From positions 1,524,870 to 1,588,869 of the forward strand of contig NZ_KV467168.1 in the NCBI RefSeq assembly GCF_001663775.1: a DNA stretch of 64,000 bases, in the 5' to 3' direction. A program made the translations under genes and the position numbers. Source of the DNA: Arthrobacter sp. B6 (GTDB lineage Bacteria > Actinomycetota > Actinomycetes > Actinomycetales > Micrococcaceae). This document shows, piece by piece, positions 1-8,704 of this stretch (the stretch's first letter is position 1; the number at the start of each line of letters is the position of its first letter). The notes under the pieces were generated by a model. That model made no database searches. It saw only the letters and a program-made list of their open reading frames with translations, and was not told where the DNA came from.

Positions 1-1009
1 CGAAGCGGACGTCCGGGTTCTGGAACGCGGTCCGGGACGCGGTGGTGAAGTCCTCGTACCTGGTGCCGATGCCGATGACCAGGTCAGCCTCGGCAGCGAT
101 GGCGTTCGCCGCCGTCGTGCCCGTGGAGCCAATCGCGCCGAGGGACTGGGCGTGGTCCCAGGGCAGGACGCCGACCCCTGCCTGGGTGTTCCCCACCGGA
201 ATCCCTGTCAGCTCCGCGAACCTGGCGAGTTCGTCGTTGGCGTAGGCGTAGAGGACACCGCCGCCGGCAATAACCAGCGGCCGCTTCGCCGCCCTGATAG
301 CTGCAGCGGCGCGGGCGATGTCCTCGTCCTCGGCGTCCGGGCGGCGGATCCGCCACTCCCGCTCGGCCAGGAACTCCTCGGGCACGTCGAAGGCCTCGGC
401 CTGGACATCCTGCGGCAGCGAAATGGTCACCGCCCCGGTCTCCGCCGGGTCGGTCAGGACGCGCAGGCCGTGGTGGAACGCCGAAAACAGCTGCTCGGGC
501 CGGTTCACCCGGTCAAAAAACTTCGACAACGGCCGGAACGCGTCATTGACCGTGAGGTCGTACGCGTACGGCTGCTCCAACTGCTGCAGCACCGGGTCCG
601 CGGCACGGGTGGCGAACGTATCCGACGGCAGCAACAGCACCGGAAGCCGGTTGGTGGTCGCCAGCGCCGCACCGGTCAGCAGGTTCGAGGAACCCGGCCC
701 AATGGAGGTGCTGACCGCGAACGTCTGGCGGCGGCGGGTGTGCCGGGCGTAACCCACGGCCTGGTGGACCTGCGCCTGCTCGTTGCGGCCCTGGTAGTAC
801 GGCATGATCGCCGGGTCCAGCTGCTGATACTGCTTCAGAGCCTGGCCCACGCCGGCGACGTTGCCGTGCCCGAAAATCCCGAACGTGCCCGGGATCAGGC
901 GCTCCCGGTACTCCACACCGCCCACCGTGTCCACGGTGTACTGCCTGGAAAGGTATTCAACGACGGCCTGGGCGACCGTCATCCTGCGTGTTCCAGTTGT
1001 GGTTCCCAT
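1..1009 (-). CDS. iolD: 3D-(3,5/4)-trihydroxycyclohexane-1,2-dione hydrolase, N-terminal part
   Basis: Thiamine-diphosphate enzyme that opens the ring of the diketone intermediate in myo-inositol breakdown, in the cytosol. The window cuts the gene, so only about 336 residues are visible: the PYR domain and part of the central domain; the C-terminal ThDP-binding domain lies outside. The segment YYQGRNEQAQVHQAVGYAR carries the expected catalytic Glu (about residue 77), and the SIGPGSSNLLTGAALAT stretch is typical of acetolactate-synthase-like enzymes. Start is ATG at 1009, preceded by GGAG six bases upstream. It begins two bases after the stop of the upstream aldolase-fold gene, so it is the third gene of the iol operon. 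Confident assignment from sequence and context. Confidence 0.93.
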   Translation of the reverse strand, partial: MGTTTGTRRMTVAQAVVEYLSRQYTVDTVGGVEYRERLIPGTFGIFGHGNVAGVGQALKQYQQLDPAIMPYYQGRNEQAQVHQAVGYARHTRRRQTFAVSTSIGPGSSNLLTGAALATTNRLPVLLLPSDTFATRAADPVLQQLEQPYAYDLTVNDAFRPLSKFFDRVNRPEQLFSAFHHGLRVLTDPAETGAVTISLPQDVQAEAFDVPEEFLAEREWRIRRPDAEDEDIARAAAAIRAAKRPLVIAGGGVLYAYANDELARFAELTGIPVGNTQAGVGVLPWDHAQSLGAIGSTGTTAANAIAAEADLVIGIGTRYEDFTTASRTAFQNPDVRF

Positions 1010-1011
1010 TG

Positions 1012-1977
1012 TTACTCCGATGCTTCTGCGGTGTGGGCTGATGCCGTGTGGGCTGATGCGGCGTGTGTCAGGAGGGAAGCTGCGGTGGCGACGGCGCCGG
1101 CAACGTCGCCGTCCGCCGGATACAGGAGCGTCCGGCCCACCGTGAGGCCCTGCACACCCGGCAGCGCCAGCGCGGCTTCCCAGCTGGCAAAAACCTCGTC
1201 CTGGCTCCCGTCCGGGTCCCCGCCCAGCAGAACCGTGGGCATGGTGGTCGCCGCCATCACGCGCTCCATCTCCGCCACCACCGGAAGCTTCATCCACGTG
1301 TACGCGCTGGTGGAACCCAGGCCCTCGGCAATCGCAACGGACTTAATCACGGCGTCCGTGGACAGGTCGTTGCGGACCCTGCCGTTCTCACGGACCGAAA
1401 GGAACGGCTCCACCATAGCGATCAGCCGCCGCTCGGCCAAGGAATCAATGGCCTTCGCCGTCGCTTCCAGCATCGACACCGTGTCCGGGTCGCCCAGGCA
1501 GATCCGGGTCAGCATCTTCCCGCCGTCGGCACCCAGCGCCTGGAGGGCGGCGGCGGTATGGCCGGTAAAACGGTCATCGATTTCGTTGACCAGCCCGGCG
1601 AGCCCGCCGCGGTTCATCGAGCCAAACACCAGCTTCCCGTCGAGTGCGCCGAGCAGGAGCAGGTCATCCATGATGTCCGGCGAGGCCAGCACGCCGTCCA
1701 CATCCGGGTTCGCCAAGGCAATCTGCAACCGGTCCAACAGCTGCCGCCGGTCAGCCATCGCCACAGGATCCGAACCAACTGCGAGGGCGCCCCTGGCCGG
1801 GTGGTCGGCAGCCACAATGAAGTTCTGCCGGCCGTACTTCAGGCCGGGGTGGGGGCGCCGGGCCTTCGCTGCCCGGGCCACGGCGTCCGGATCCTCAAGG
1901 CGAATGGTGCTCAAGTGCGCGTAACGGCGCGGGTCATCATCCAGGCCATTATTCGAGGCCAGAGGCGTCAGGATCAC
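1012..1977 (-). CDS. Cgl0159-family (beta/alpha)8 aldolase-fold protein of the inositol operon
   Basis: 321 residues, GTG start. The family resembles class I (DeoC/LacD-type) aldolases and is found beside iolC and iolD in actinobacteria such as Corynebacterium. By position it is a good candidate for the aldolase that splits 2-deoxy-5-keto-gluconate 6-phosphate, since no IolJ-type class II aldolase gene is visible; this is inference. Visible features are a SDPVAMADRRQLLDRL segment, a central LASPDIMDDLLLLGALDGK strand-loop and a TWMKLPVV strand typical of a barrel lysine position. The GTGA at 1974-1977 overlaps the iolC stop, indicating translational coupling. The C-terminus carries a short repeated ASAHTASAHT tail that is probably not functional. 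Confidence 0.82.
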   Translation of the reverse strand: MILTPLASNNGLDDDPRRYAHLSTIRLEDPDAVARAAKARRPHPGLKYGRQNFIVAADHPARGALAVGSDPVAMADRRQLLDRLQIALANPDVDGVLASPDIMDDLLLLGALDGKLVFGSMNRGGLAGLVNEIDDRFTGHTAAALQALGADGGKMLTRICLGDPDTVSMLEATAKAIDSLAERRLIAMVEPFLSVRENGRVRNDLSTDAVIKSVAIAEGLGSTSAYTWMKLPVVAEMERVMAATTMPTVLLGGDPDGSQDEVFASWEAALALPGVQGLTVGRTLLYPADGDVAGAVATAASLLTHAASAHTASAHTAEASE

Positions 1978-2978
1978 AGCGCTGCTCCTTGAGCGACAGA
2001 GGAACCTGGAACCAGGCGGCCGCGGTCCGCGAGCAGCGAAATGACCTCATCCGGCGTCGGCATCGCATCCGCGCAGGACAAGCGGGAGGCGACAATCGCG
2101 CCCGCAGCGTTGGCGTAATCCAGGACCTCGGCCAGCGGCCAGCCGGACAGCAGCCCGTGGCAGAAAGCACCACCGAACGAATCCCCGGCGCCCAGGCCGT
2201 TGACGGTCTCCACCGGAACCGGGGCCGACACCACCCGCTCGGTGCGGGTCTTCGCCATCACACCCTCCGGGCCGAGCTTGACGACGGCGATCTCCACGCC
2301 GGAGGCCAGGAGCCGGTCCGCCTGCTCATCAGGTGTCCCCTCCCCCACAGCCACGGCACATTCCTTGTCATTGCCAATGGCCACGGTGACATGCGGCAGG
2401 ATCCTGGCCACCTGGGCCCGGGCTTCCTCTTCGGAAGCCCAGAACATGGGCCGGTAATCCAGGTCCAGGATGGTGAACTGGCCATCCTTCAACGCCGTGC
2501 GGGGCCTGGCTTCGTGGGCCGCAAGATGCGCGCCTCGGCTGGGTTCCTGGCACAGGCCGGTCACGGTGGACCAGAAAATCCGGGCATCCCGAATTGCATC
2601 GAAGTCAAGCTCCTCGGCCTGGATCTGCAGGTCCGGGGCAGTGGGGAAACGTCCGTAGAAATACAGCGGGAACTCGTCCGTAGCAGGCTTGATCGCACAA
2701 AACGTGACGGCCGTAGGCCACTCCTTCACTGCAGAGACGAAGCTGTCATCCACGTTGAACTTGCGAAGTTCCCGGTGCAGGTAGTTGCCGAAGGGGTCGT
2801 CCCCGGTGCGGGTGATCACACCGGTCCGGCGGCCATGCCGGGCAGCAGCGACGGCTACGTTCGACGGCGAACCGCCCAAGTATTTGCCGAAGGACGTCAC
2901 ATCCTCCAGGTCCACCCCGATGTCGTTCGGGTAGATATCAACGCTGATGCGCCCGATCGTGAGCAGTTCGTGGGTCAC
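1974..2978 (-). CDS. iolC: 5-dehydro-2-deoxygluconokinase (PfkB family)
   Basis: Phosphorylates 2-deoxy-5-keto-D-gluconate in the myo-inositol pathway. 334 residues from the GTG at 2978, chosen because the protein then starts THELLTIGRISVDIYPND, as in the family, and an AGAAAGG sequence lies about 12 bases upstream; a longer reading frame to 3083 adds a non-conserved leader. PfkB signatures are clear: GKYLGGSPSNVAVAAARHG near residue 35 and the C-terminal NGLGAGDSFGGAF with the GAGD anion hole and catalytic Asp. It is the first gene of the visible iol operon, overlapping the next gene by four bases. Confidence 0.93.
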   Translation of the reverse strand: MTHELLTIGRISVDIYPNDIGVDLEDVTSFGKYLGGSPSNVAVAAARHGRRTGVITRTGDDPFGNYLHRELRKFNVDDSFVSAVKEWPTAVTFCAIKPATDEFPLYFYGRFPTAPDLQIQAEELDFDAIRDARIFWSTVTGLCQEPSRGAHLAAHEARPRTALKDGQFTILDLDYRPMFWASEEEARAQVARILPHVTVAIGNDKECAVAVGEGTPDEQADRLLASGVEIAVVKLGPEGVMAKTRTERVVSAPVPVETVNGLGAGDSFGGAFCHGLLSGWPLAEVLDYANAAGAIVASRLSCADAMPTPDEVISLLADRGRLVPGSSVAQGAAL

Positions 2979-3084
2979 GGTAATCGCAGACCTTTCTGGT
3001 GTTGCCGGGCATCCGGAGCGCTTCTGCAGCGTGCGGCCTGCTAACGGCGGTAGGCGATTCCCAGTGAGCGCGGCCACATCCACT

Positions 3085-3127
3085 ACTCTGCCCTAGAAAT
3101 AACGCCGTGTCAAAGTTTGTCTTGACA
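3085..3127 (-). promoter_or_regulatory. Putative iolC promoter with inverted-repeat operator
   Basis: On the minus strand TTGACA (3113-3108) is followed 17 bases later by CAGAGT (3090-3085), a plausible -35/-10 pair about 100 bases ahead of the iolC start. TGTCAA (3108-3113) and TTGACA (3122-3127) form an inverted repeat with an 8-base centre over the -35 box, which could be the operator of an inositol repressor. The -10 match is weak and no regulator is identified, so this is inference. Confidence 0.35.
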
Positions 3128-3167
3128 TACTGACATCATGCTCGCGAGCCGCCTCAGACCACAGCCC

Positions 3168-3214
3168 TTGACTCCAAATCTGCAGCGGAATAATATTAAA
3201 CAACCAAAAGGTTG
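3168..3214 (+). promoter_or_regulatory. Promoter and operator of the ArsR-AHSA1 pair
   Basis: TTGACT (3168-3173), a 17-base spacer and TAATAT (3191-3196) make a near-consensus promoter for the downstream regulator gene. Just past the -10 box lies CAACC-AAAA-GGTTG (3201-3214), an inverted repeat in an unusually AT-rich stretch, well placed to block transcription if bound by the ArsR protein encoded next. Autoregulation is inferred from position and is common in this family. Confidence 0.6.
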
Positions 3215-3268
3215 ATAAAGCATTTGATTGATTAGGGCGGAAGGCATGCGGAAGGAGGTGGCGGACGA

Positions 3269-3628
3269 ATGGACAGCGACGATGCGCTCCTTGATGCAGC
3301 CTTTATGGCACTGGCTGATCCCGTGCGCCGCCTCATCATCGCCCGGCTCAGCCGGGGTCCGGCCACCGTCAACGAACTTGCGGAACCCTTCGCGATCACC
3401 AAGCAGGCGGTCTCGAAGCACATCCAGGTCCTCGAGCAGGCAGAGCTGGTCACCAGGACCCGCGACGCGCAACGCCGGCCCGTCCACCTGAATCCCGCAC
3501 GGCTGGAGACGCTCACCGCATGGATCGACCAGTACCGGTTGGTCCGCGAGGGGCAGTTCCGCAGCCTCGATGCCGTGCTCCAATCCAGTGCCGCCCCAAG
3601 CGGCACCCAGGCAAAGGACCCATCATGA
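3269..3628 (+). CDS. ArsR-family transcriptional regulator
   Basis: 119-residue winged-helix repressor. The helix-turn-helix spans roughly residues 24-62 (PATVNELAEPFAITKQAVSKHIQVLEQ region), followed by the wing VTRTRDAQRRPVHL. No cysteine metal-site motif is present, which fits the metal-independent subgroup encoded beside AHSA1 proteins. Start ATG at 3269 is preceded by a strong GGAGG. It overlaps the next gene by four bases (ATGA), so the two are co-translated. It probably represses its own operon through the inverted repeat at 3201-3214; the signal is unknown. Confidence 0.93.
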   Translation: MDSDDALLDAAFMALADPVRRLIIARLSRGPATVNELAEPFAITKQAVSKHIQVLEQAELVTRTRDAQRRPVHLNPARLETLTAWIDQYRLVREGQFRSLDAVLQSSAAPSGTQAKDPS

Positions 3629-4107
3629 GCAACGACCTGAAACTCAGCATCCCCGAAGGGCTCCCCTTCATCGACTACGAGCGGGAGTTTGACTTCCCGG
3701 TCGCGGACGTCTTCCGTGCGCACAAGGACCCGGACCTGATCGTCCAGTGGCTCGGCCCGCGGGGACTCAAGATGGTCATCAACCACTACGATTTCCGCAC
3801 TGGCGGCGGCTACAGCTACCTGCACACGGGGCCCGATGGCGTGGCCTACGAATTCAGCGGCGTCTTCCACACCGTCCGCGACAACGAGTTCGCAATCCAG
3901 ACCTTTGAGTTCGGCGGGTACCCGGATGTTGTCAGCATCGAGTTCCTCACGTTCGAGGACCTAGGCAATGGACGGAGCCGCATCCGCGGCCACTCCGTCT
4001 ACCCCACGCAGGACGCACGGGACGGCATGGCACAGTCCGGCATGGAGCGTGGCATGACCGAGGGCTATGAGCGGCTGGATGAGCTGCTCAGCAGCGCCAA
4101 GGTCTAA
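3625..4107 (+). CDS. SRPBCC / AHSA1 domain protein
   Basis: 160 residues, one START/Bet v1-like (AHSA1) domain over its whole length: the REFDFPVADVFRAHKDPDLI start, the QWLGPRG segment and the C-terminal GMTEGYERLDELL helix are family hallmarks. Such proteins bind hydrophobic ligands in a cavity; the ligand here cannot be told from sequence. ATG at 3625 overlaps the TGA of the ArsR gene, an arrangement common in actinobacteria. A longer reading frame from 3520 is rejected because it runs inside the regulator gene. Confidence 0.9.
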   Translation: MSNDLKLSIPEGLPFIDYEREFDFPVADVFRAHKDPDLIVQWLGPRGLKMVINHYDFRTGGGYSYLHTGPDGVAYEFSGVFHTVRDNEFAIQTFEFGGYPDVVSIEFLTFEDLGNGRSRIRGHSVYPTQDARDGMAQSGMERGMTEGYERLDELLSSAKV

Positions 4108-4116
4108 AAGGCACAC

Positions 4117-4176
4117 AAAGTACGACGTCGGACGGTCACCGTCGGCGGAAAAGGCGACCACCCGCCGTCGTACTTT
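4117..4176. repeat. Intergenic inverted repeat (AAAGTACGACG arms)
   Basis: AAAGTACGACG at 4117-4127 and its exact complement at 4166-4176 flank 38 bases. It starts ten bases after the AHSA1 stop and sits directly against the longer hairpin at 4188-4231, so the two may act together at the end of convergent genes. Function is inferred from position only. Confidence 0.6.
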
Positions 4177-4187
4177 AAACCACAAAA

Positions 4188-4231
4188 CGCGGGGTCACCC
4201 GCCGTCCCGAAGGACGGCGGGTGACCCCGCG
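4188..4231. terminator. Bidirectional terminator hairpin between AHSA1 gene and sucD
   Basis: A perfect 20-bp stem (4188-4207 with 4212-4231) closed by a CGAA tetraloop, with outer CACAAA/TTTGTG pairing at 4181-4186 and 4236-4241. It lies in the short gap between two convergent genes, about 20 bases from the sucD stop. No long T-run is present, so it may also act as an RNA-end stabiliser. Confidence 0.8.
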
Positions 4232-4249
4232 CTGCTTTGTGGAGCTGGC

Positions 4250-5152
4250 CTAGAGCGCTGCGTAGACTTCGCGCAGCAGCGTGGCGGTCTCGGACGGCGT
4301 CTTGCCGACCTTCACGCCTGCAGCCTCGAGCGCTTCCTTCTTGGCCTGGGCGGTTCCGGCGGAACCGGAGACGATGGCGCCTGCGTGGCCCATGGTCTTG
4401 CCCTCGGGAGCGGTGAAGCCGGCCACGTAGCCAACAACCGGCTTGGTGACGTTGGCCTTGATGAAGTCAGCAGCACGTTCTTCAGCGTCGCCGCCGATTT
4501 CGCCGATCATGACGATCGCCTTGGTCTCGGGGTCAGCCTCGAACGCCGCCAGGGCGTCGATGTGCGTGGTGCCGATGACGGGGTCCCCGCCAATGCCGAT
4601 GGCAGTGGAGAAGCCGAGGTCCCGCAGTTCGTACATCATCTGGTAGGTCAGGGTGCCTGACTTGGAGACCAGGCCGATGGGGCCCTTGCCCGTGATGTTG
4701 GCCGGGGTGATGCCAACCAGCGCTTCACCGGGGGTGATGATGCCGGGGCAGTTCGGGCCGATGATGCGCGTGACCTGGTTGCCGTCGGCGTCAACCTTGG
4801 ACTGGGCCAGTGCCCAGAACTCGGCGGAATCCTGGACCGGCACGCCCTCAGTGATGACAACTACCAGGCCGATGCCTGCCTCGATGGCTTCAACAACAGC
4901 GTTCTTGGTGAAGGCCGGCGGCACGAAGACGATGGAGACGTCAGCGCCGGTTTCGGCCATGGCTTCCTTGACGGTGCCAAAAACGGTGATTTCGGTTTCG
5001 CCGTGCAGGACGGTGGTTCCGGCCTTGCGGGCGTTGACGCCGCCAACAATGTTGGTGCCGGCCTTCAGCATCAGGGCGGTGTGCTTGGTGCCTTCGCCGC
5101 CGGTGATGCCCTGGACGATGACCTTTGAGTCCTTGTTCAGATAGATAGACAT
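4250..5152 (-). CDS. sucD: Succinyl-CoA synthetase alpha subunit (ADP-forming)
   Basis: 300 residues; with SucC it converts succinyl-CoA to succinate in the TCA cycle with formation of ATP or GTP. The N-terminal CoA-binding Rossmann domain begins [34 protein letters not shown] is the family signature, and the phosphorylated His lies in [11 protein letters not shown] near residue 246. Length is normal. It follows sucC after an 11-base gap, so the two form an operon ending at the strong hairpin at 4188-4231. Confidence 0.98.
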   Translation of the reverse strand: MSIYLNKDSKVIVQGITGGEGTKHTALMLKAGTNIVGGVNARKAGTTVLHGETEITVFGTVKEAMAETGADVSIVFVPPAFTKNAVVEAIEAGIGLVVVITEGVPVQDSAEFWALAQSKVDADGNQVTRIIGPNCPGIITPGEALVGITPANITGKGPIGLVSKSGTLTYQMMYELRDLGFSTAIGIGGDPVIGTTHIDALAAFEADPETKAIVMIGEIGGDAEERAADFIKANVTKPVVGYVAGFTAPEGKTMGHAGAIVSGSAGTAQAKKEALEAAGVKVGKTPSETATLLREVYAAL

Positions 5153-5163
5153 GGTGCGTCCCT

Positions 5164-6333
5164 TTACTTAGCTGCGTTGGCGAGCTCGGCGGCCTTGTCG
5201 GCGCCCTCGTCCATGGTGGCGGCCAGGGTAACCAGCGGGTGGTTGGCCTCGGCCAGGATGCGGCGGCCTTCCTCAACGTTGTTGCCGTCGAGGCGGACTA
5301 CCAGCGGCTTGTTCGCGGAGTGGCCCAGCTCGGCCAGCGCACCAACGATGCCCTTGGCAACGGCGTCACACGCGGTGATGCCACCGAAGACGTTCACGAA
5401 CACAGACTTGACCTGCTCGTCACCGAGGATGACGTCAAGGCCCGCAGCCATAACCTCTGCGGAAGCTCCACCGCCGATGTCCAGGAAGTTGGCGGGCTTG
5501 ACGTTGCCGTGGCTTTCACCGGCGTAGGCAACAACGTCAAGGGTGGACATGACCAGGCCTGCACCGTTGCCGATGATGCCCACGGAGCCGTCCAGCTTGA
5601 CGTAGTTCAGATCCTGAGCCTTGGCCTTGGCCTCCAGCGGGTCGGTTTCGTCCTTGTCCTCAAGGAGGGCGTGCTTGGCGTGGCGGAAGCCGGCGTTCTC
5701 GTCCAGCGAGACCTTGCCGTCGAGGGCTACGATCTCGCCTGCGCCGGTCTTGACCAGCGGGTTGACCTCAACCAGGGTGGCGTCTTCCTTCTTGAAGACG
5801 TCCCAGAGCTTGAGGATCACGGCGGCGACTTTGCCACGCAGTTCCTCAGCGAAGCCTGCGGCTGCAACGATTTCGTCAGCTTTGGCCTGGTCGATGCCGA
5901 CTGCGGGGTCAATGGCGATCTTGGCGAGCGCCTCAGGGCGTTCGACGGCGAGCTGTTCGATGTCCATGCCGCCTTCAACCGAGCACATGGCCAGGTAGTT
6001 GCGGTTGGCCCGGTCCAGCAGGACGGAGAAGTAGTACTCCTCGGCGATGTCGGCGCCCTGGGCAATCATCACCTTGTTGACGGTGTGGCCCTTGATGTCC
6101 ATGCCCAGGATGTTGGTGGAGTGCTCAAGTGCCTCATCGGAGGTCTTGGCAACCTTGACGCCGCCGGCCTTACCGCGGCCACCGGCCTTAACCTGGGCCT
6201 TGACGACAGTTACGCCGCCGATCTTCTCGGCAGCTGCCTTTGCTTCTTCTGGGGTGTACGCCACGATGCCGGCAAGCACGGGTACACCGTGCGCCTCGAA
6301 CATATCGCGCGCCTGGTATTCAAACAGGTCCAC
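5164..6333 (-). CDS. sucC: Succinyl-CoA synthetase beta subunit (ADP-forming)
   Basis: 389 residues, usual length. ATP-grasp domain at the N-terminus ([19 protein letters not shown], then [18 protein letters not shown]) and the C-terminal CoA-ligase domain with [13 protein letters not shown] and [13 protein letters not shown]. Provides nucleotide binding and the succinate site for the enzyme formed with SucD. Starts at GTG 6333 with AAGGA about ten bases upstream. First gene of the sucCD operon; the 223 bases upstream show no convincing promoter to me. Confidence 0.98.
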   Translation of the reverse strand: MDLFEYQARDMFEAHGVPVLAGIVAYTPEEAKAAAEKIGGVTVVKAQVKAGGRGKAGGVKVAKTSDEALEHSTNILGMDIKGHTVNKVMIAQGADIAEEYYFSVLLDRANRNYLAMCSVEGGMDIEQLAVERPEALAKIAIDPAVGIDQAKADEIVAAAGFAEELRGKVAAVILKLWDVFKKEDATLVEVNPLVKTGAGEIVALDGKVSLDENAGFRHAKHALLEDKDETDPLEAKAKAQDLNYVKLDGSVGIIGNGAGLVMSTLDVVAYAGESHGNVKPANFLDIGGGASAEVMAAGLDVILGDEQVKSVFVNVFGGITACDAVAKGIVGALAELGHSANKPLVVRLDGNNVEEGRRILAEANHPLVTLAATMDEGADKAAELANAAK

Positions 6334-6556
6334 GGTTTAGTGTCCTTCTACGTCGAAGTAGTTTCTGTACAGTCGGACACCGTCGAAGACGATGACCGGG
6401 CTGCGGAATTGCACTCACCGCCAGGCCTGTTGGAAACAAGCCACGCGGCGTGATGCTCCATGGGGAACTCTAGTCCTTTGTGGGGACCGGCCCGTCCCAG
6501 ACTACCGCTTATGTGAGTAACGACACTATTCTATGGAACGTAGAAAAAGCCCTAGA

Positions 6557-7255
6557 TTACGGGGTTTTTGGGGCCCCTGGCCGGGCCGGGGAGGAGGCTT
6601 TCGACCCTTCGGAAATAAGTTCGTAGCTTTCCCTGGCAACAAAGAACCCGACGCCGGCCGAGACGTTTCCGCATGCCACGCCACCGTTATAGGCAGAACA
6701 CCGCAGCCCGTTCCGCTCCAGGTTCTGGCCCTTGGCGAGCACTGGCAGTTGGGTGATGGGACCGGTTTTGTTCCCCTTCGGCCCGTAGGCCGCCTCCATT
6801 TGTGTGACGCCGGAACGGCACCCTCCGTAGGTGGCGGACTCGGGTGTCAGCAGGGCAGTCCCGCCGAGATACCCAAGGCCCGTGCCGGCGCAGTCGTCTT
6901 TCACGTCGGCCGCAGCGGGCTTGGGATACTTCGCGAGTTCGCAGTGCGCCACAGGGACCGTAGCCAGTTTGTTGTTCGCGCCGTCGCTGAAGTTGTTCTG
7001 CTCATAGGGGAGGTTGACGTGTTCCCCGCGCGCCGATGTCAGTGAACACACGATGTCGCGGTCCTCCGTAACGAAGGACAGGATGTCTTCGCCAGCCCTG
7101 AATGGGGCAGGGTCAACGAGTGCTGCCTGCTCCAGCTGCTGCAGCGCGGGCAGCGGGGGCGGAGCCACGTAGCCGGGATCCTCTGTGGTGATGGTGCACG
7201 CCGTGGCCGGCAGCAGGAAGAGGGCGGCCAGGATCCCCAATACAGTCCGTCGCAT
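6557..7255 (-). other. Possible separate lipoprotein gene inside the fused frame
   Basis: Alternative reading of the 3' third of the preceding frame: start ATG 7255 (or 7264), 232 residues. It has a positively charged tip, hydrophobic stretch, LLPATAC lipobox-like cleavage site, a Pro-rich spacer and a domain with five further cysteines that could pair as disulfides outside the cell. GGAGG lies only two bases before the 7255 ATG, too close for ideal initiation. Function unknown. The partial inverted repeat AAAAAGCCC/GGGGTTTTT around the stop may be a weak terminator. Confidence 0.5.
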
Positions 7256-8584
7256 GGCCTCCATTATGCCCGTCGGGTGGCGTCCCCCGCCGGACGGCTT
7301 CCCCACACCCTCCACAACGATGGCGGCAGCCTCGGCTGGGTCTGTCGAGACGAACTGCTCACGCATCTTTCGGGCGCGGTCCTTCCAGGCGGGTTCCTTC
7401 AGAACTTTTTCGACGGCCGTGGCAATGTCTCCGGGCGTGGGTGAATCGGATCGGAGATTTATGCCGACACCGGCATGTTCCACCCGGGCATTAACGTCGC
7501 TCTTGCCCTCATTGATGCCCGACACCACCAACGGGACACCCTTGGACAGGCTGAGCTGCACGCCTCCGAACCCGCCGTTGGTGATGAAGACGTCGGTGAA
7601 GTCAAAGACTGTCGCGAAATCCACGTAGTCCCGCACGACCACGTTGGGCTGTTGGTAGCGGGCTTTGAGCGCTTCCGTGCCGCGTCCTCCGGTAGCAACG
7701 ATGACCAGGGCGTCCATGTCCTTCAGTGCCTCGAGCGCGGGGATAATCAGCTTGTTCTGGTCAGCGTTGTCCACCGTCCCCTGGGTCACAACGAGTGTGG
7801 CCGGGTAGGACCGCGGAAACCCGCCGCCGCCCTCGGTTCCTGGAACAACCTGGCCGGGGGTCCGGTGCGGCAGAAGGGCTCCGACGTAGTGGACCCTGGG
7901 GTTAACGCGCCGTCGGGGGAAATCAAGTGACTCCGGGCCGGTCTGGATGATGGCATCCGAACAACGGTAGGGTTCGTCCGTCAATCTCCCGCGGCGGGGC
8001 ACCACCTGGCCATAGGCCTCGTGCTGGCGCCGGTAGCTCTGGTTGGCGGGCCTCATTATGACTTTGTCGGAAAGGAGGCCCGCTGCAGTCTGGATCGTCC
8101 GTTCCACCGGATTCCGGGGTGGCCTGAACCCGAAAAACAGCGGCGGCACCAACGGATCACTTTCCATGTTCGGAACCACCACGAAACTCACCAGGGGCTT
8201 TCCCAACAGATGTGAGATAAGCCGCTGGATGAACATGGAGCTATCCACCACCGCAACGTCGAAAGGAAAGTCCGCGTGCAACTCCCGGATGTCCTCGAAG
8301 AAATTGCTGAGGTTGCTGGCAAAGATCTTCTCCCCGTCGAAGCCGATGGCCAGCGGGCCTTTGAGCTTGGCCCGTTCCGGGTACAGCTCGTTCAGGTTGT
8401 CCGCCCGGTGCTCAATGGCCCGGCGGAAGGGGAAGTGCGGAATGCCGAGGCTCTGGAGCTTCGGCGCGAACACCGGGCCCGTGTACCAGCGGACGTCGTG
8501 GCCGCGGGCCTTCAGACGCATCGCCACGCCTGTCATGGGGTTGAAATGGCCGTCAACGGCCTGGCTGGCGAAAAGGATGTTCAT
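6557..8584 (-). CDS. MGT-type glycosyltransferase fused in frame to a secreted lipoprotein-like domain
   Basis: A single open frame of 675 residues holding two dissimilar proteins. Residues 1 to about 435 are a GT1 (UGT/MGT) glycosyltransferase: NILFASQAVDGHFNPMTG at the N-terminus, VTQGTVDNADQ, and the sugar-nucleotide region ending FITNGGFGGVQLSLSKGVPLV. From about residue 444 a fresh N-terminus appears: MRRTVLGILAALFLLPATAC, a signal peptide with a lipobox-like end, followed by a Cys-containing domain with no family I recognise. A membrane export signal in mid-protein makes no functional sense, so either the C-terminal part is a separate gene starting at 7264 or 7255, or a stop was lost by a recent indel. 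TAATG at 7266-7262 in another frame looks like an old stop/start overlap. ATG at 8584 is chosen because GGAGCGGG precedes it. Confidence 0.75.
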   Translation of the reverse strand: MNILFASQAVDGHFNPMTGVAMRLKARGHDVRWYTGPVFAPKLQSLGIPHFPFRRAIEHRADNLNELYPERAKLKGPLAIGFDGEKIFASNLSNFFEDIRELHADFPFDVAVVDSSMFIQRLISHLLGKPLVSFVVVPNMESDPLVPPLFFGFRPPRNPVERTIQTAAGLLSDKVIMRPANQSYRRQHEAYGQVVPRRGRLTDEPYRCSDAIIQTGPESLDFPRRRVNPRVHYVGALLPHRTPGQVVPGTEGGGGFPRSYPATLVVTQGTVDNADQNKLIIPALEALKDMDALVIVATGGRGTEALKARYQQPNVVVRDYVDFATVFDFTDVFITNGGFGGVQLSLSKGVPLVVSGINEGKSDVNARVEHAGVGINLRSDSPTPGDIATAVEKVLKEPAWKDRARKMREQFVSTDPAEAAAIVVEGVGKPSGGGRHPTGIMEAMRRTVLGILAALFLLPATACTITTEDPGYVAPPPLPALQQLEQAALVDPAPFRAGEDILSFVTEDRDIVCSLTSARGEHVNLPYEQNNFSDGANNKLATVPVAHCELAKYPKPAAADVKDDCAGTGLGYLGGTALLTPESATYGGCRSGVTQMEAAYGPKGNKTGPITQLPVLAKGQNLERNGLRCSAYNGGVACGNVSAGVGFFVARESYELISEGSKASSPARPGAPKTP

Positions 8585-8704
8585 GTGAACCCGCTCCGGT
8601 TGCGCTGATCCCGCGAGGAAAGCTTCCTGAACCCTATTCCTGCGGCAAAAGCTATGCAAGGGTCCCGCCCGTGCGGCGTGACCCTGGCAACTGACGCGTC
8701 GTGC

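Noticed and set aside
152-1924. Plus-strand 590-residue open frame across the iol genes
   Set aside because: It is the antisense shadow of iolD and the Cgl0159-type gene; composition is Arg/Ala-rich with no family match.
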